The notes: generated from the letters alone by a model not told the origin. Shown: positions 31,009-39,509, numbered from the stretch's first letter. The stretch: DNA of 57,152 nucleotides from an uncultured Bacilli bacterium (GCA_934086815.1 CAKOIM010000006.1:1-57152); one strand, 5' to 3'. Made by a program: numbers and translations.

Positions 31009-32421
31009 CTAGTCTTCTTGATAAATTCCATCTAAACTAAAACTCTTTGCATCAGTTATTTTAACATCGACAATCTTGCCAATTAAATCTTCATTTCCAA
31101 CAAAATTTACTAATTTCATTGTTTCCGTATAACCATAAAGTTTTGTTTCATCTTTTTCATTTTTACCGTTAACTAAAACTTTTACTACTTGATTTAATAT
31201 TTTTTGATTACTTTCTTTTGAATATTTATTTACTAAATTATTTAATCTTTGTAATCTTTCTTCTTTTTCCTCTAAGCTAACTTTATCTTCCATTAAAGCC
31301 GCCACAGTACCTTCTCTTTTTGAAAATATAAAAGTATAAGCCCCATCAAACTTACAATAGTCAACTATATCTAAAGTTTTTTGAAAATCTTCTTCAGATT
31401 CATTTGGAAAACCAACTATTATATCTGTTGTTACACTAACATTTTTAACTGTATTTTTAATTTTGTTAAACAATTCTTTATATTCTTCGATAGTATACTT
31501 ACGGTTCATCTTTTTTAGTATTTCATCACTACCTGATTGAATTGGCAAATGAATATAAGGCATAATATTATCATACGCTCCGATAACTTCGATCATTTTA
31601 TCCGTAAAATTCCAAGGATGTGATGTAACAAATCTAATTCTTGGTATACCAATTTTAGCTACTTCTTCTAGCAAAGTTGCAAAATCATAACCTAAATTTA
31701 AATCTTTACCATAAGCATTAACATTTTGACCCAATAACGTTACTTCCATATATCCTTTATCTTTTAAATCTTTAACTTCATTTAAGATTTCTTCCATTTT
31801 TCTACTGCGTTCTCTACCCCTTGTGTAAGGAACTATACAATACGTACAAAATTTATCACAACCATAAATAATATTTATCCATGCACTAAATTTTGAATCT
31901 CTATTATACTTTACATTTTCAAAAACAATATCACTATTTGAATAAACTTCTATATCTTGTTTTTTAGTTTCAATAACTTTCTTTATCATATCTGGTAATT
32001 CACTTAAATTATGCGTACCAATAACTATATCAATATAACTATGTCTTTTTTGAATTTCTTCAATTTCACTCGGTTGTTGCATCAAACATCCAGCAATAGC
32101 AATAATTAAATCTGGCTTAATTTTTTTATAATGTTTACATCTTCCTAAATAACCAAAAACTTTATCCTTAGCATTTTCTCGTATAGCACACGTATTTAAT
32201 ACTACTATATCAGCACTTTCAAGTTCGTCTACTTCTTCATAACCTAAGCTTTCTAAATAATATTTTATTTCTTCAGAATCATGAACATTCATTTGACAAC
32301 CATATGTTCTTAAAAAATATTTCTTTCCTTTATATATTGGTTTTATATCCAAATTCAACTCTTTTACTTTAATGTCTATTTTATTTCTATCTTTTGCTAC
32401 ATTTAAATCTGGTTTTAACAT
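31009..32421 (-). CDS. miaB: tRNA 2-methylthio-N6-isopentenyladenosine synthase MiaB
   Basis: 470 aa radical-SAM methylthiotransferase. The N-terminal UPF0004 domain starts at YFLRTYGCQMNVHDSEE with the first of its three cluster Cys, and others in NTCAIREN and AGCLMQ. The radical-SAM motif is CDKFCTYCIVP (CxxxCxxC, about 190-200), and a C-terminal TRAM domain ends the protein. It adds a methylthio group to ms2i6A37 of tRNAs. The two Fe-S clusters it needs fit the presence of the suf operon. A long 5' leader with a structured element (32474-32570) precedes it. Confidence 0.96.
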   Translation of the reverse strand: MLKPDLNVAKDRNKIDIKVKELNLDIKPIYKGKKYFLRTYGCQMNVHDSEEIKYYLESLGYEEVDELESADIVVLNTCAIRENAKDKVFGYLGRCKHYKKIKPDLIIAIAGCLMQQPSEIEEIQKRHSYIDIVIGTHNLSELPDMIKKVIETKKQDIEVYSNSDIVFENVKYNRDSKFSAWINIIYGCDKFCTYCIVPYTRGRERSRKMEEILNEVKDLKDKGYMEVTLLGQNVNAYGKDLNLGYDFATLLEEVAKIGIPRIRFVTSHPWNFTDKMIEVIGAYDNIMPYIHLPIQSGSDEILKKMNRKYTIEEYKELFNKIKNTVKNVSVTTDIIVGFPNESEEDFQKTLDIVDYCKFDGAYTFIFSKREGTVAALMEDKVSLEEKEERLQRLNNLVNKYSKESNQKILNQVVKVLVNGKNEKDETKLYGYTETMKLVNFVGNEDLIGKIVDVKITDAKSFSLDGIYQED

Positions 32422-32473
32422 TTTTATAACTTCCCTTCTTAGTCCTTTATTTTATCATATCAAATAATAAAAC

Positions 32474-32570
32474 GAAAGCGTTTTTGATAAAATTCAGTGG
32501 ATAAGTTTAAGAAAGGTGAGTGTAACTTATTTTAAGCAAAATAAGAAAAATTTTACCAAAACCCGCTTTC
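32474..32570. repeat. Unexplained structured element between miaB and serS
   Basis: A long imperfect inverted repeat: arms 32474-32494 and 32549-32570 pair over about 20 positions (GAAAGCG then AT-rich). Inside is a perfect 8-bp hairpin (32526-32545, loop AAGC on the plus strand) and, on the minus strand, TTATCCACT, one base from a DnaA box. It lies in the 5' leader of miaB if a TTGCAA-16-TAGAAT promoter near 32580-32610 is used. It matches no RNA class I know. Confidence 0.5.
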
Positions 32571-32659
32571 AAAAAGTTATTCTAAATTATCTAAATTTTA
32601 TTGCAACACTTTCGTTTTTTTTCGACAAAAAACAATCTACTTTTTACAAATGTTTACAT

Positions 32660-33946
32660 TTATTTTTGAGGAGTTAATACTTTTTTACCACCCATATAAG
32701 GTTGTAAAACTTTAGGTACGTTTATAGAACCATCTTCGTTATAATTATTTTCTATAACTGCAATTAAGCCTCTAGGCGTAGCTAGACAAGTGTTATTTAA
32801 TGTGTGTAAGAAATAATTTCCCTTTTCATCTTTAACTCTTATACCTAGTCTTCTAGCTTGAGCATCACCTAGATTAGAACATGAACCAACTTCAAAATAT
32901 TTTTGTTGGCGTGGACTCCATGCTTCAATATCACAAGACTTAACCTTTAAATCCGCCAAGTCTCCACTACAACATTCAAGTTGTCTTACTGGAACGTCTA
33001 GATTTCTAAATATTTCAACTGTATATTTCCACATTTGTTCATAATAATTCATAGATTCTTCTGGTTCACACAAAACAATCATTTCTTGTTTTTCAAATTG
33101 ATGAACACGGTATAAACCTCTTTCTTCTAAACCATGAGATCCCCCTTCTTTTCTAAAACAAGGAGAGTAAGATGTCATTTTAATCGGTAAATCCGCCTTT
33201 TTAATCATTTGGTCTTTAAATCTACCAATCATTGAATGTTCACTTGTACCAATTAAATATAAGTCTTCACCTTCAATTTTATACATCATTGCTTCCATTT
33301 CCGGAAATGACATTACACCCGTAACAACATCACTATGAATCATAAATGGTGGAATACAATAAGTAAACCCTTGTTCAATCATATAATCACGAGCATAAGC
33401 AAGCATAGCTTCATGAAGTCTTGCAACATCACCAAGTAAATAATAAAAACCTTCTCCACTAGTTCTTCCAGCTGATTCTTTGTCTAAACCGTTAAGACTA
33501 GCAATAATATCTGCATGATGAGGTATTTCATAAGAAGGTACTACTGGTTCACCAAATTTTTCTACTTCAACATTTTCGCTATCATCTTTACCAATAGGTA
33601 CACTTTCATCCATAATATTTGGAATTACCATCATACGATCCTTTATTTCTTTAACTAAATTTTCTTCTTTTACTTCAAGTTCATCAATTTCTTCATTAAT
33701 TTTATTAACTTCATTTTTTAACGCTTCAGCTTCATCTTTTTTACCATCACGCATAAGATTACCAATATTACTACTTATATCATTTCTTTTAGCTCTTAAT
33801 TCATCAACATTTTGTTTAATTTTACGATAATCTTGATCATATTCATAAACTTCATCTACAAGTCCAAGTTTTTCATCTTGAAATTTCCTTTTAATATTTT
33901 CTTTTACTAAATCACTATTTTCCCTGATTAATTTAATATCTATCAT
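32660..33946 (-). CDS. serS: Seryl-tRNA synthetase
   Basis: Class II synthetase, about 428 aa. An N-terminal long antiparallel coiled coil (about 28-105) binds the tRNA-Ser long arm. The catalytic core follows: motif 2 with PCFRKEGGSHG (about 265-275), HQFEKQEM, and motif 3 with CLATPRGLIAVIENN (about 390-404). The start was set at MIDIKLIREN (33946), with GGAGGG six bases upstream and matching the usual N-terminus. Expression is under a serine T-box leader just upstream. Confidence 0.97.
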   Translation of the reverse strand: MIDIKLIRENSDLVKENIKRKFQDEKLGLVDEVYEYDQDYRKIKQNVDELRAKRNDISSNIGNLMRDGKKDEAEALKNEVNKINEEIDELEVKEENLVKEIKDRMMVIPNIMDESVPIGKDDSENVEVEKFGEPVVPSYEIPHHADIIASLNGLDKESAGRTSGEGFYYLLGDVARLHEAMLAYARDYMIEQGFTYCIPPFMIHSDVVTGVMSFPEMEAMMYKIEGEDLYLIGTSEHSMIGRFKDQMIKKADLPIKMTSYSPCFRKEGGSHGLEERGLYRVHQFEKQEMIVLCEPEESMNYYEQMWKYTVEIFRNLDVPVRQLECCSGDLADLKVKSCDIEAWSPRQQKYFEVGSCSNLGDAQARRLGIRVKDEKGNYFLHTLNNTCLATPRGLIAVIENNYNEDGSINVPKVLQPYMGGKKVLTPQK

Positions 33947-33965
33947 ATACATCCCTCCATAAACA

Positions 33966-34162
33966 AAAAAAGAATGTCACCATCAAGGAGTGCTTTTAAG
34001 CACGGTGCCATCCTTTATTTAACTTTCTTTTGATAACGGAATAACCCGAAGTATTACTACTTAAACTCAAAAGGTAGATTTCATTATTTCCAATTATTCT
34101 TTTTCACCAGCCAAGAACTCTCTATAAATCATTCATAATTACTTATCCTTTTTCTACGTCTT
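33966..34162 (-). promoter_or_regulatory. T-box leader of serS (serine type), full length
   Basis: Minus strand: Stem I with GAGAG and the distal GGCTGGTG, a candidate Ser specifier UCU (34076-34078), the T-box block AAAGGATGGCACCGTGC, and a terminator hairpin (GCACCGTGCTTAAAAGCACTCC region) with T-run before serS. The bulge UGGC fits a tRNA with discriminator G, as expected for tRNA-Ser. Its promoter is TTGCAA (34191-34196), 16 bp, TATACT (34169-34174). Confidence 0.9.
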
Positions 34163-34212
34163 TAAATGAGTATACCACGTTTTATTAAAATTGCAACAAT
34201 TTTTTTTAAAAT

Positions 34213-35448
34213 CTATTTAACATAACTTATAAATGTTTTAATTGGCATACCTCGATATATATAATATCTGTTAAGTTCATATTTATTTAAGTTATTACTA
34301 ATTTCTTTTCCACTATTGGTTGATAAGGCAAAATCATAATATTTAGAAGCAATACCCATAACCATTTTATTATGTCCTCCATAAGGATACGCTAGGGTAT
34401 TTATTTTTTTATTTAAATTTTTTTCAAGTATTTCTTTACTTTCCTTTAGCTCATCTTCTACTTCTCTTTCATTTAATTTACCTAAATTTTTATGAGTTCT
34501 AGTGTGAGATCCTATTTCCATAATATTTGATGCATCCAAAGCTTTTATATCATCCCAATTTACGTAAACCTCTCCGCCAACCCAATCAGTTATAATGTAT
34601 AAATTTGCTTTTAAGTTATATTTTTTTAGTATGGGAAAAGCATTCGTATAAACATCTTTATAACCATCATCAAATGTAATTAAAATTGGCTTATCATATT
34701 TAGAAGCATCACCTATTTCACTTAAAAATATCGGGGTATAATTATTTTCTTTTAAATACTTCATCTGCTCTTCAAATTCACTTACTTTAACAAATAACTC
34801 CACAGCTCCATATGCTTTATCTAATACACCATGATACATTAAAATTGGAATATTCACAATTGCTTCTTTTTTTATTGTAATATCAGTTTTTACACTTTCT
34901 ATTTTATTTTTTACATGTTCATCTTTATAAACTAAAGAATTATCTTTTAAATAATATTTATCTTTATTAGTATTTAAATAATTTAATAAATTTATATCAC
35001 TTTTAGCTTTTTCTTGATATTCTTTTAATTTAGTTTTATATTCTTCCTTTTTTTTAATTATTTCACTTTCATTATATATTTCTTTTATTTCTTCTTTACT
35101 CTTTTTATCATAATCGATTAAAACATCATCAATATTAGTATTTAAACAATCTAAATTAATTTTAATATTCTCTTGTAAAACATCTAACTTTTTTTCAATA
35201 TTTTCTAAATCTTTAATATTTACTTTTTTATATTCAAAACTATCTATATCTTTTTTTAAAATAAGCAAATTATTAAAATACTTTTCAACTTTATCTTGAG
35301 GTTCATCTTTAATTTCACCATTTTTAAAAAAAGCAAATTTTTCTTGAATCAAATTTTCTTCTTGCTCAACTTTTTTATCTTTACAAATATTAAAAGCTAT
35401 AAAACCTATTAAAACTAAAACTATAATTATTATACCAATTTTTTTCAT
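34213..35448 (-). CDS. Membrane-anchored polysaccharide deacetylase
   Basis: About 411 aa. One N-terminal membrane helix (GIIIIVLVLIGFIAFNI), a Lys/Glu-rich helical region (about 25-180), then a NodB-type deacetylase: TFDDGYKDVY (metal Asp-Asp), SHTRTH (His-x3-His-type metal site) and LAYPYGGHN. It probably removes acetyl groups from peptidoglycan or another surface glycan. The helical domain shares a pattern (NKDKYYLKDNSLVYKDEH) with the small protein at 52100. The ATG at 35448 has no ribosome site and a TATACT lies only six bases upstream, so a leaderless transcript is possible. Confidence 0.85.
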   Translation of the reverse strand: MKKIGIIIIVLVLIGFIAFNICKDKKVEQEENLIQEKFAFFKNGEIKDEPQDKVEKYFNNLLILKKDIDSFEYKKVNIKDLENIEKKLDVLQENIKINLDCLNTNIDDVLIDYDKKSKEEIKEIYNESEIIKKKEEYKTKLKEYQEKAKSDINLLNYLNTNKDKYYLKDNSLVYKDEHVKNKIESVKTDITIKKEAIVNIPILMYHGVLDKAYGAVELFVKVSEFEEQMKYLKENNYTPIFLSEIGDASKYDKPILITFDDGYKDVYTNAFPILKKYNLKANLYIITDWVGGEVYVNWDDIKALDASNIMEIGSHTRTHKNLGKLNEREVEDELKESKEILEKNLNKKINTLAYPYGGHNKMVMGIASKYYDFALSTNSGKEISNNLNKYELNRYYIYRGMPIKTFISYVK

Positions 35449-35479
35449 AATAATAGTATACACCAAAACACCAAAAAAA

Positions 35480-35499
35480 AGAATCCTAAATTGGATTCT
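35480..35499 (-). terminator. Terminator of the rubrerythrin-perR operon
   Basis: AGAATCC/GGATTCT hairpin followed by eight T on the minus strand, overlapping the rubrerythrin stop. Confidence 0.85.
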
Positions 35500-36037
35500 A
35501 ATAGTTATTACTTTTCATTTCAAAGAAACTTTGAGGGTGTTTACATACTGGACATACTTCCGGAGCATATTTACCTACTACTACGTGTCCGCAGTTACGA
35601 CATACCCAAATACATTCTTCATCTTTACTAAATACTACTTTATCATCAATATTTTTAAGTAATTTACGATATCTTTCTTCATGTTCTTTTTCTATTTTTG
35701 CTACACCTTCAAATAAATTTGCAAGTCTTTCAAATCCTTCTTCACGAGCAACTTTAGCAAATTCATCATACATATCTGTCCATTCATAGTTTTCACCATT
35801 AGCTGCATCAAGTAAATTTTCTTTAGTATCGGGAATACTTCCTCCATGTAATTCTTTAAACCATAACTTTGCATGTTCTTTTTCGTTATTAGCAGTTTCT
35901 TCAAATATAGCTGCTATTTGTTCATATCCATCTTTTTTTGCTTTTGAAGCATAATAAGTATACTTATTACGTGCCTCACTTTCTCCAGCAAATGCTTTCA
36001 TTAAATTTTGTTCTGTTCTACTTCCTTTTAATTCCAT
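35498..36037 (-). CDS. Rubrerythrin
   Basis: About 179 aa. The ferritin-like diiron domain has ESEARNKYTYYASKA, ETANNEKEHAKLW and the second EKEHEERY repeat (E-x-x-H ligands). A C-terminal rubredoxin domain has CRNCGHVVVGKYAPEVCPVC (two C-x2-C knuckles). It reduces hydrogen peroxide in anaerobes. The start was set at MELKGSRTEQ (36037), with GGAGG upstream inside the perR 3' end; the perR stop lies 10 bp into this gene. Being in a PerR operon fits a peroxide-defence role. Confidence 0.95.
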   Translation of the reverse strand: MELKGSRTEQNLMKAFAGESEARNKYTYYASKAKKDGYEQIAAIFEETANNEKEHAKLWFKELHGGSIPDTKENLLDAANGENYEWTDMYDEFAKVAREEGFERLANLFEGVAKIEKEHEERYRKLLKNIDDKVVFSKDEECIWVCRNCGHVVVGKYAPEVCPVCKHPQSFFEMKSNNY

Positions 36038-36399
36038 AAATCCTCCTTCTGGCAATTTTTACAAATACCTTTTAGAACTATTTCATAATCAGTTACTACA
36101 TTATCTTGATATTTTTTTAGATTTATAAAATCTAAATCAAATACATCAATTATTTTGAAACACTTAATACAAACAAAATGGTTATGTAGGATATTTTTAT
36201 CATAATGTTTTATACCTCCAACATTAAGAGTCCTAATCAAGTTTTCATCTTCTAATATTTTTAGATTCCTATAAACAGTTCCTAAGCTTATATTAGGTAT
36301 TTGTTTTAAAGCTTCTTCATGTACTTGATAGGCATCTAAATGACTATTGCTCATATTAACTATATTTTGTATAACTATTCTTTGCTTAGTATTTTTCAT
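36028..36399 (-). CDS. perR: Fur-family peroxide regulator PerR-like
   Basis: 123 aa. A winged helix at the N-terminus (VIQNIVNMSNSHLDAYQVHEEA, SLGTVYRNLKILEDENLI) is followed by metal residues in PerR positions: HYD, HNH (two His) and Asp in IIDVFDLD. Structural Zn is held by CIKC and CKNC. The family senses peroxide through metal-catalysed oxidation of His. The short length is usual for anaerobic Firmicute PerR. It is co-transcribed with rubrerythrin and has a perfect palindromic operator at its own promoter. Confidence 0.9.
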   Translation of the reverse strand: MKNTKQRIVIQNIVNMSNSHLDAYQVHEEALKQIPNISLGTVYRNLKILEDENLIRTLNVGGIKHYDKNILHNHFVCIKCFKIIDVFDLDFINLKKYQDNVVTDYEIVLKGICKNCQKEDLWN

Positions 36400-36409
36400 T
36401 TCATCTCCT

Positions 36410-36430
36410 AAATAGTAATGATTACTATTT
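36410..36430 (-). promoter_or_regulatory. PerR-type operator and promoter
   Basis: A perfect 21-bp palindrome, AAATAGTAAT and ATTACTATTT around one central base, directly downstream of the -10 TATAAT (36432-36437). The -35 is TTGATA (36455-36460) with 17-bp spacing. Position and symmetry fit autoregulation by PerR. Confidence 0.8.
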
Positions 36431-36509
36431 AATTATAATATTTTTCCAGCAAAATATCAAGCATAATTTTATTATTTTTTTATATAATTTAATGAAAGGA
36501 ATGGTAATA

Positions 36510-36770
36510 ATGGAAATTCTAAAGGTTTCATCAAAATCAAATCCAAGCAAAGTTGCTGGAGCAATAGCAAATATCTATAGAGAGAAAAAAGAAGTTGAAC
36601 TACAAACAGTCGGGGCAGGTTCACTAAATCAAGCAATAAAAGCTATCGCTATATGTCGAGGTTTTGTAGCCCCTTCAGGTGATAATCTTGTTGTTATTCC
36701 CGCATTTAATGATATAACTATAAACGGTGAACAAAAAACAGCAATAAAATTAATTGTAACAAATAAATAA
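36510..36770 (+). CDS. spoVS: Stage V sporulation protein S
   Basis: 86 aa, the normal SpoVS length. It starts MEILKVSSKSNP and carries the family block VAGAIANIYREK, TVGAGSLNQAIKAIAI and RGFVAPSGDNL. SpoVS is an Alba-like fold protein needed for coat and cortex stages in Bacillus but also kept in some non-sporulating lineages. The upstream in-frame ATG at 36492 is less likely than 36510, which has AAAGGA upstream. It is a single-gene unit ended by a bidirectional terminator. Confidence 0.95.
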   Translation: MEILKVSSKSNPSKVAGAIANIYREKKEVELQTVGAGSLNQAIKAIAICRGFVAPSGDNLVVIPAFNDITINGEQKTAIKLIVTNK

Positions 36771-36791
36771 CGGACTAAAAAGTTCGTTATT
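36766..36791 (+). terminator. Bidirectional terminator after spoVS
   Basis: AATAACGGACT-AAAA-AGTTCGTTATT, one G-U pair, followed by TTATTTTT. It also covers the end of the convergent 36787 gene. Confidence 0.7.
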
Positions 36792-37311
36792 TTATTTTTA
36801 AAGAGATAATAAGGGGATCAAAAAGTTCAAGTATACCATGAATCAAGAAAAAGTATCCGAGCATTAAAACTTGTATGTCATTTTCATAATATAAATTCAT
36901 TGTCGTAAGTAAACCCGTTAAAATAAATAAAACTAAACATATTATTTCAAATATCCACATTTTATTCTTACGGTCGTTGTAATAATCTCCTTTTTTTAAT
37001 TTAATTAAAGAAAGTAAAATTATCCAAATAAGTAAAGATAAAGCTAGATACCATGGAACTTCACTTATATTTAACTTAAGAGCCACAACTAAAACTATAA
37101 TTGACGCTAAGCATGTGAGTAATCCTTCATAATCTTTTGATTTTCTTGTTAATAAAAATTTAATTAAATTAAGTACTGCGTATACTATTAATACTCCTAA
37201 AAATATATTTTTAACTTTAACAAAATGGAAAAGCGGGAATAACAAAAGAACACTTCCACAAATAATTAAAAATACCGCCGTAATTAAGTCTACTATTTGT
37301 TTTTTATTCAT
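36787..37311 (-). CDS. Hypothetical six-helix membrane protein
   Basis: About 174 aa, with six hydrophobic helices in three pairs (VFLIICGSVLLLFPLF, IFLGVLIVYAVLNLI, LTCLASIIVLVVALKL and others). The layout resembles the HdeD/DUF308 membrane family, but I do not see a decisive motif. There is no signal or soluble domain. The start was set at 37311, where GGAGG lies five bases upstream. The 84-aa gene upstream is 22 bp away on the same strand. Confidence 0.6.
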   Translation of the reverse strand: MNKKQIVDLITAVFLIICGSVLLLFPLFHFVKVKNIFLGVLIVYAVLNLIKFLLTRKSKDYEGLLTCLASIIVLVVALKLNISEVPWYLALSLLIWIILLSLIKLKKGDYYNDRKNKMWIFEIICLVLFILTGLLTTMNLYYENDIQVLMLGYFFLIHGILELFDPLIISLKIK

Positions 37312-37344
37312 ATTTACCTCCACCTAAATTATAAGATTTTTGCT

Positions 37345-37599
37345 TTAGATAGTCAATATAGCTTTTAGAGCTTCTACTGTCTTTTCAACACCAAAGACAT
37401 AACATTTATAGCAATAATTACACAAGATTCTAGAAGAATTTCCAACACTTTTAGAAATACTTTCATTATCTTTTTTTCCAAGTGCTAAATTAAAGAGTAC
37501 TGACACTCTATCAACAATTAAAAGTACTAATACTAAGGCAATAACCGTAAATGAATAAACAACATTAGTAGCAGCTTTTTTCAAAAAACCAATAAACAT
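37345..37599 (-). CDS. Small membrane protein, 84 aa
   Basis: A hydrophobic helix (about 13-32, VVYSFTVIALVLVLLIVDRV), a polar centre and then an odd Cys/Tyr-rich segment (ILCNYCYKCYVFGVEK). The three Cys within seven residues could bind a metal. No family is recognised. There is no convincing ribosome site before the ATG. The 130 bp upstream hold a long-range inverted repeat (AATTAACAAT at 37608-37617, ATTGTTAATT at 37694-37703) and no gene I can support. Confidence 0.5.
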   Translation of the reverse strand: MFIGFLKKAATNVVYSFTVIALVLVLLIVDRVSVLFNLALGKKDNESISKSVGNSSRILCNYCYKCYVFGVEKTVEALKAILTI

Positions 37600-37728
37600 T
37601 TAATTAACAATAATATATAAAGCTCCGACTAACATGGAAATAATACAAGGAATTGGAGTATTAAGAAGCAATTTACTAATTAGATTTTTTTAAATTGTTA
37701 ATTTTTTCACTAAAATATTAATCATTAT

Positions 37729-39207
37729 TTAAGATATTATATAAGGATATTCCATACTTCCATTTCCGCTTTCATATATTACAGATGTATCCAAAAAGAA
37801 AACTGGACGTGCAGCAATTTTCATGCGATTTTGAGACTTACAACATTGGGCGCCGAAAGTTCCGTCATAAGCTAAATGAATTGCCGCATATGAACTGCTA
37901 GAATTTGGAGTGATTGTCCAATCGTATAAGCCCATATACATCCAATTATCATAAGTGTAATTAGAATAAGAACTTATAATTTGTGACCACGCTACTTCTG
38001 AAGTTGCATAGCAATAATCACTTATATACATTAATCCTACTTTTGCATCATAAGTTTTTGTTTTATCTATTGCTAGATTTGCCACAATTGAATTTCTAAT
38101 ATTAGTTTCTGAATCACTTCCAGTAATCCATGCATGACTTGTAATTTTATTTGCCCATTTACTACCTATATTATTTAAAAAATTTACATTTAAATTTATA
38201 GTATTTAAATTACTTTTGCTCCAATTTAAATTACCAGATCCACTAATCCAATCATAAGCTCCTATTTTATTTTTAGTATTTATGCCTTTACTTGTTCCAG
38301 ATCCATCAGCTGCCGGAGATGAAAGCAAACTAAAATAAGCTCCATCAGTACCTAGTAATGTTGTTTTTGCATAATCATACTTTATCATTTTGACTTCATT
38401 TCCAAACACGCCAATTATTCTATATAAATTATCTGTTGTACAACTTCCATCTGAACTATCATATCCAAAACACACAAAGTTATTAACATGATTTTTTATA
38501 TAGCCATCATATAAAGCTTTTTTTATTGCCGCTTTATATGTAGAATACTGCGTAAATGTAACATCATATTGTAAAGTATAATAACTAGTATATGAAGAAT
38601 TACAAGAATAACCAACATATTGTCTAGTTCCATTACAATAAAAATTAATTACTCCATTAGTAGTTGTGTTACTACTTGAATCAAGCGTAGTTAACCCAGA
38701 TATTGTTGCTTTTTCGGTTAACTGAAAATCACCACCTGAATATCTATATGAATTATCATTAGCATCTAAAACAGTACCATCGTCGCCTTTTATTGTCCCA
38801 TTATGAAAATATAAATAATTTTCACCTTGAGTTCCTGTATAAAGTGATTTTACGTATTCATATAATTTAAATTTTTTATTAAAATAAACGTAACATTTAT
38901 CTGCACCATTTCCTTCCATAATAACATTTTTGTTTTCATCATCCCACGACAAAGTTCCACCATTTTCACAACCAGATTTAGCTTCATTAAATACATAACC
39001 TTCCGTCGGCCATTCATTTGCCGTTGTTTCTTGGTATTTACCAGATCCCGATTCAGTCTCTAACATCATACTTAATAATTCTTTTTTACTTTCTTTGTTT
39101 TCTTGGTTCTCATAACTTTCAATTATTTTATTAGTTTTATAAATATATGACCCCATTCCAAATAACACTACCAAAGCCACAACCACACTCGCAATATATT
39201 TTCGCAT
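37729..39207 (-). CDS. Cell-surface protein with lectin-like C-terminal domain
   Basis: 492 aa from MRKYIASVVV. One N-terminal membrane helix, then a long Ser/Thr/Tyr/Asn-rich external part. The region LYRIIGVFGNEVKMIKYDYA and the C-terminal block NWMYMGLYDWTITPNSS...ARPVFFLDTS...GNGSMEYPYI recur in many uncultured gut Firmicute surface proteins, and the C-terminus aligns with the right-edge gene at 56957. Such C-terminal domains are typical display folds for variable ligand binding. In-frame codons further upstream read through tandem repeats and are probably untranslated leader. The promoter lies at 39277-39306. Confidence 0.7.
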   Translation of the reverse strand: MRKYIASVVVALVVLFGMGSYIYKTNKIIESYENQENKESKKELLSMMLETESGSGKYQETTANEWPTEGYVFNEAKSGCENGGTLSWDDENKNVIMEGNGADKCYVYFNKKFKLYEYVKSLYTGTQGENYLYFHNGTIKGDDGTVLDANDNSYRYSGGDFQLTEKATISGLTTLDSSSNTTTNGVINFYCNGTRQYVGYSCNSSYTSYYTLQYDVTFTQYSTYKAAIKKALYDGYIKNHVNNFVCFGYDSSDGSCTTDNLYRIIGVFGNEVKMIKYDYAKTTLLGTDGAYFSLLSSPAADGSGTSKGINTKNKIGAYDWISGSGNLNWSKSNLNTINLNVNFLNNIGSKWANKITSHAWITGSDSETNIRNSIVANLAIDKTKTYDAKVGLMYISDYCYATSEVAWSQIISSYSNYTYDNWMYMGLYDWTITPNSSSSYAAIHLAYDGTFGAQCCKSQNRMKIAARPVFFLDTSVIYESGNGSMEYPYIIS

Positions 39208-39226
39208 ACAAAAAGACTTTCCCTTT

Positions 39227-39270
39227 CCGAAGCCTCTTATCCCGAAGCCTCTTATCCCGAAGCCTCTTAT
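39227..39270 (-). repeat. Three 15-bp tandem repeats at the start of the surface-gene transcript
   Basis: Unit CCGAAGCCTCTTATC (plus strand) at 39227-39241, 39242-39256 and 39257-39270. On the minus strand each unit carries AAGAGG, a ribosome-site-like sequence. They begin right after the inferred transcription start. Unit length is a multiple of three. Confidence 0.9.
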
Positions 39271-39276
39271 ATTAAG

Positions 39277-39306
39277 ATTGTAAGATATTCTTAACATTAT
39301 TGTCAA
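39277..39306 (-). promoter_or_regulatory. Promoter of the surface-protein gene
   Basis: Minus-strand TTGACA (39301-39306), 18 bp, TACAAT (39277-39282). Start near 39270, at the first tandem repeat. Confidence 0.75.
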
Positions 39307-39346
39307 GCTTTTAATCTTCAATTTTCCAATTTTGCATATTTTTTTC

Positions 39347-39375
39347 TTGTTCTTTATTATAAATTTTATTATAAT
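39347..39375 (+). promoter_or_regulatory. Promoter of the putative sRNA
   Basis: TTGTTC (39347-39352), 17 bp, TATAAT (39370-39375). Confidence 0.65.
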
Positions 39376-39380
39376 GAAAC

Positions 39381-39455
39381 TGTAAGGGTTACCTAAATGG
39401 GTAATGCCTACGTTTGTGTAAACACTACACCTAATTTAGGTTAGTGTCTTTTTTA
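39381..39455 (+). ncRNA. Putative small RNA with own promoter and terminator
   Basis: About 75 nt. The 3' end is a strong hairpin (ACACTA-ACCTAA region, 39423-39447) plus TCTTTTTT. An upstream segment TTACCTAAAT can pair with the 3' arm ATTTAGGTTA, so an alternative fold exists. No gene follows on this strand. On the opposite strand a mini-ORF ends inside the T-run, making the two transcripts convergent over a shared hairpin. Confidence 0.5.
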
Positions 39456-39509
39456 TATTAACTGTAAAATTATTATTAGAAGAATACTTTCTTCTTTAAT
39501 AACAAGCAT
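39453..39509 (-). CDS. Hydrophobic mini-ORF, 18 aa (possible type I toxin)
   Basis: Begins MLVIKEES, then a run of Leu/Ile (ILLIIILQLI), stop. AAAGG lies four bases before the ATG. It is too short to judge by coding statistics; the support is the ribosome site, the membrane-like peptide and the convergent sRNA. Its transcript would extend into the reverse of the sRNA terminator hairpin. Confidence 0.35.
   Translation of the reverse strand: MLVIKEESILLIIILQLI

Noticed and set aside
32498..32506. Replication origin from a DnaA-box-like TTATCCACT
   Set aside because: A single imperfect box with no cluster, no dnaA/dnaN genes nearby and inside a structured repeat.
37600..37728. Short hydrophobic reading frame (about 23 aa) on the minus strand
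   Set aside because: No ATG or ribosome site at the right place; might be a gene remnant, but nothing recognisable.
39227..39270. CRISPR array
   Set aside because: Units are only 15 bp and directly adjacent with no spacers; no cas genes in the window.
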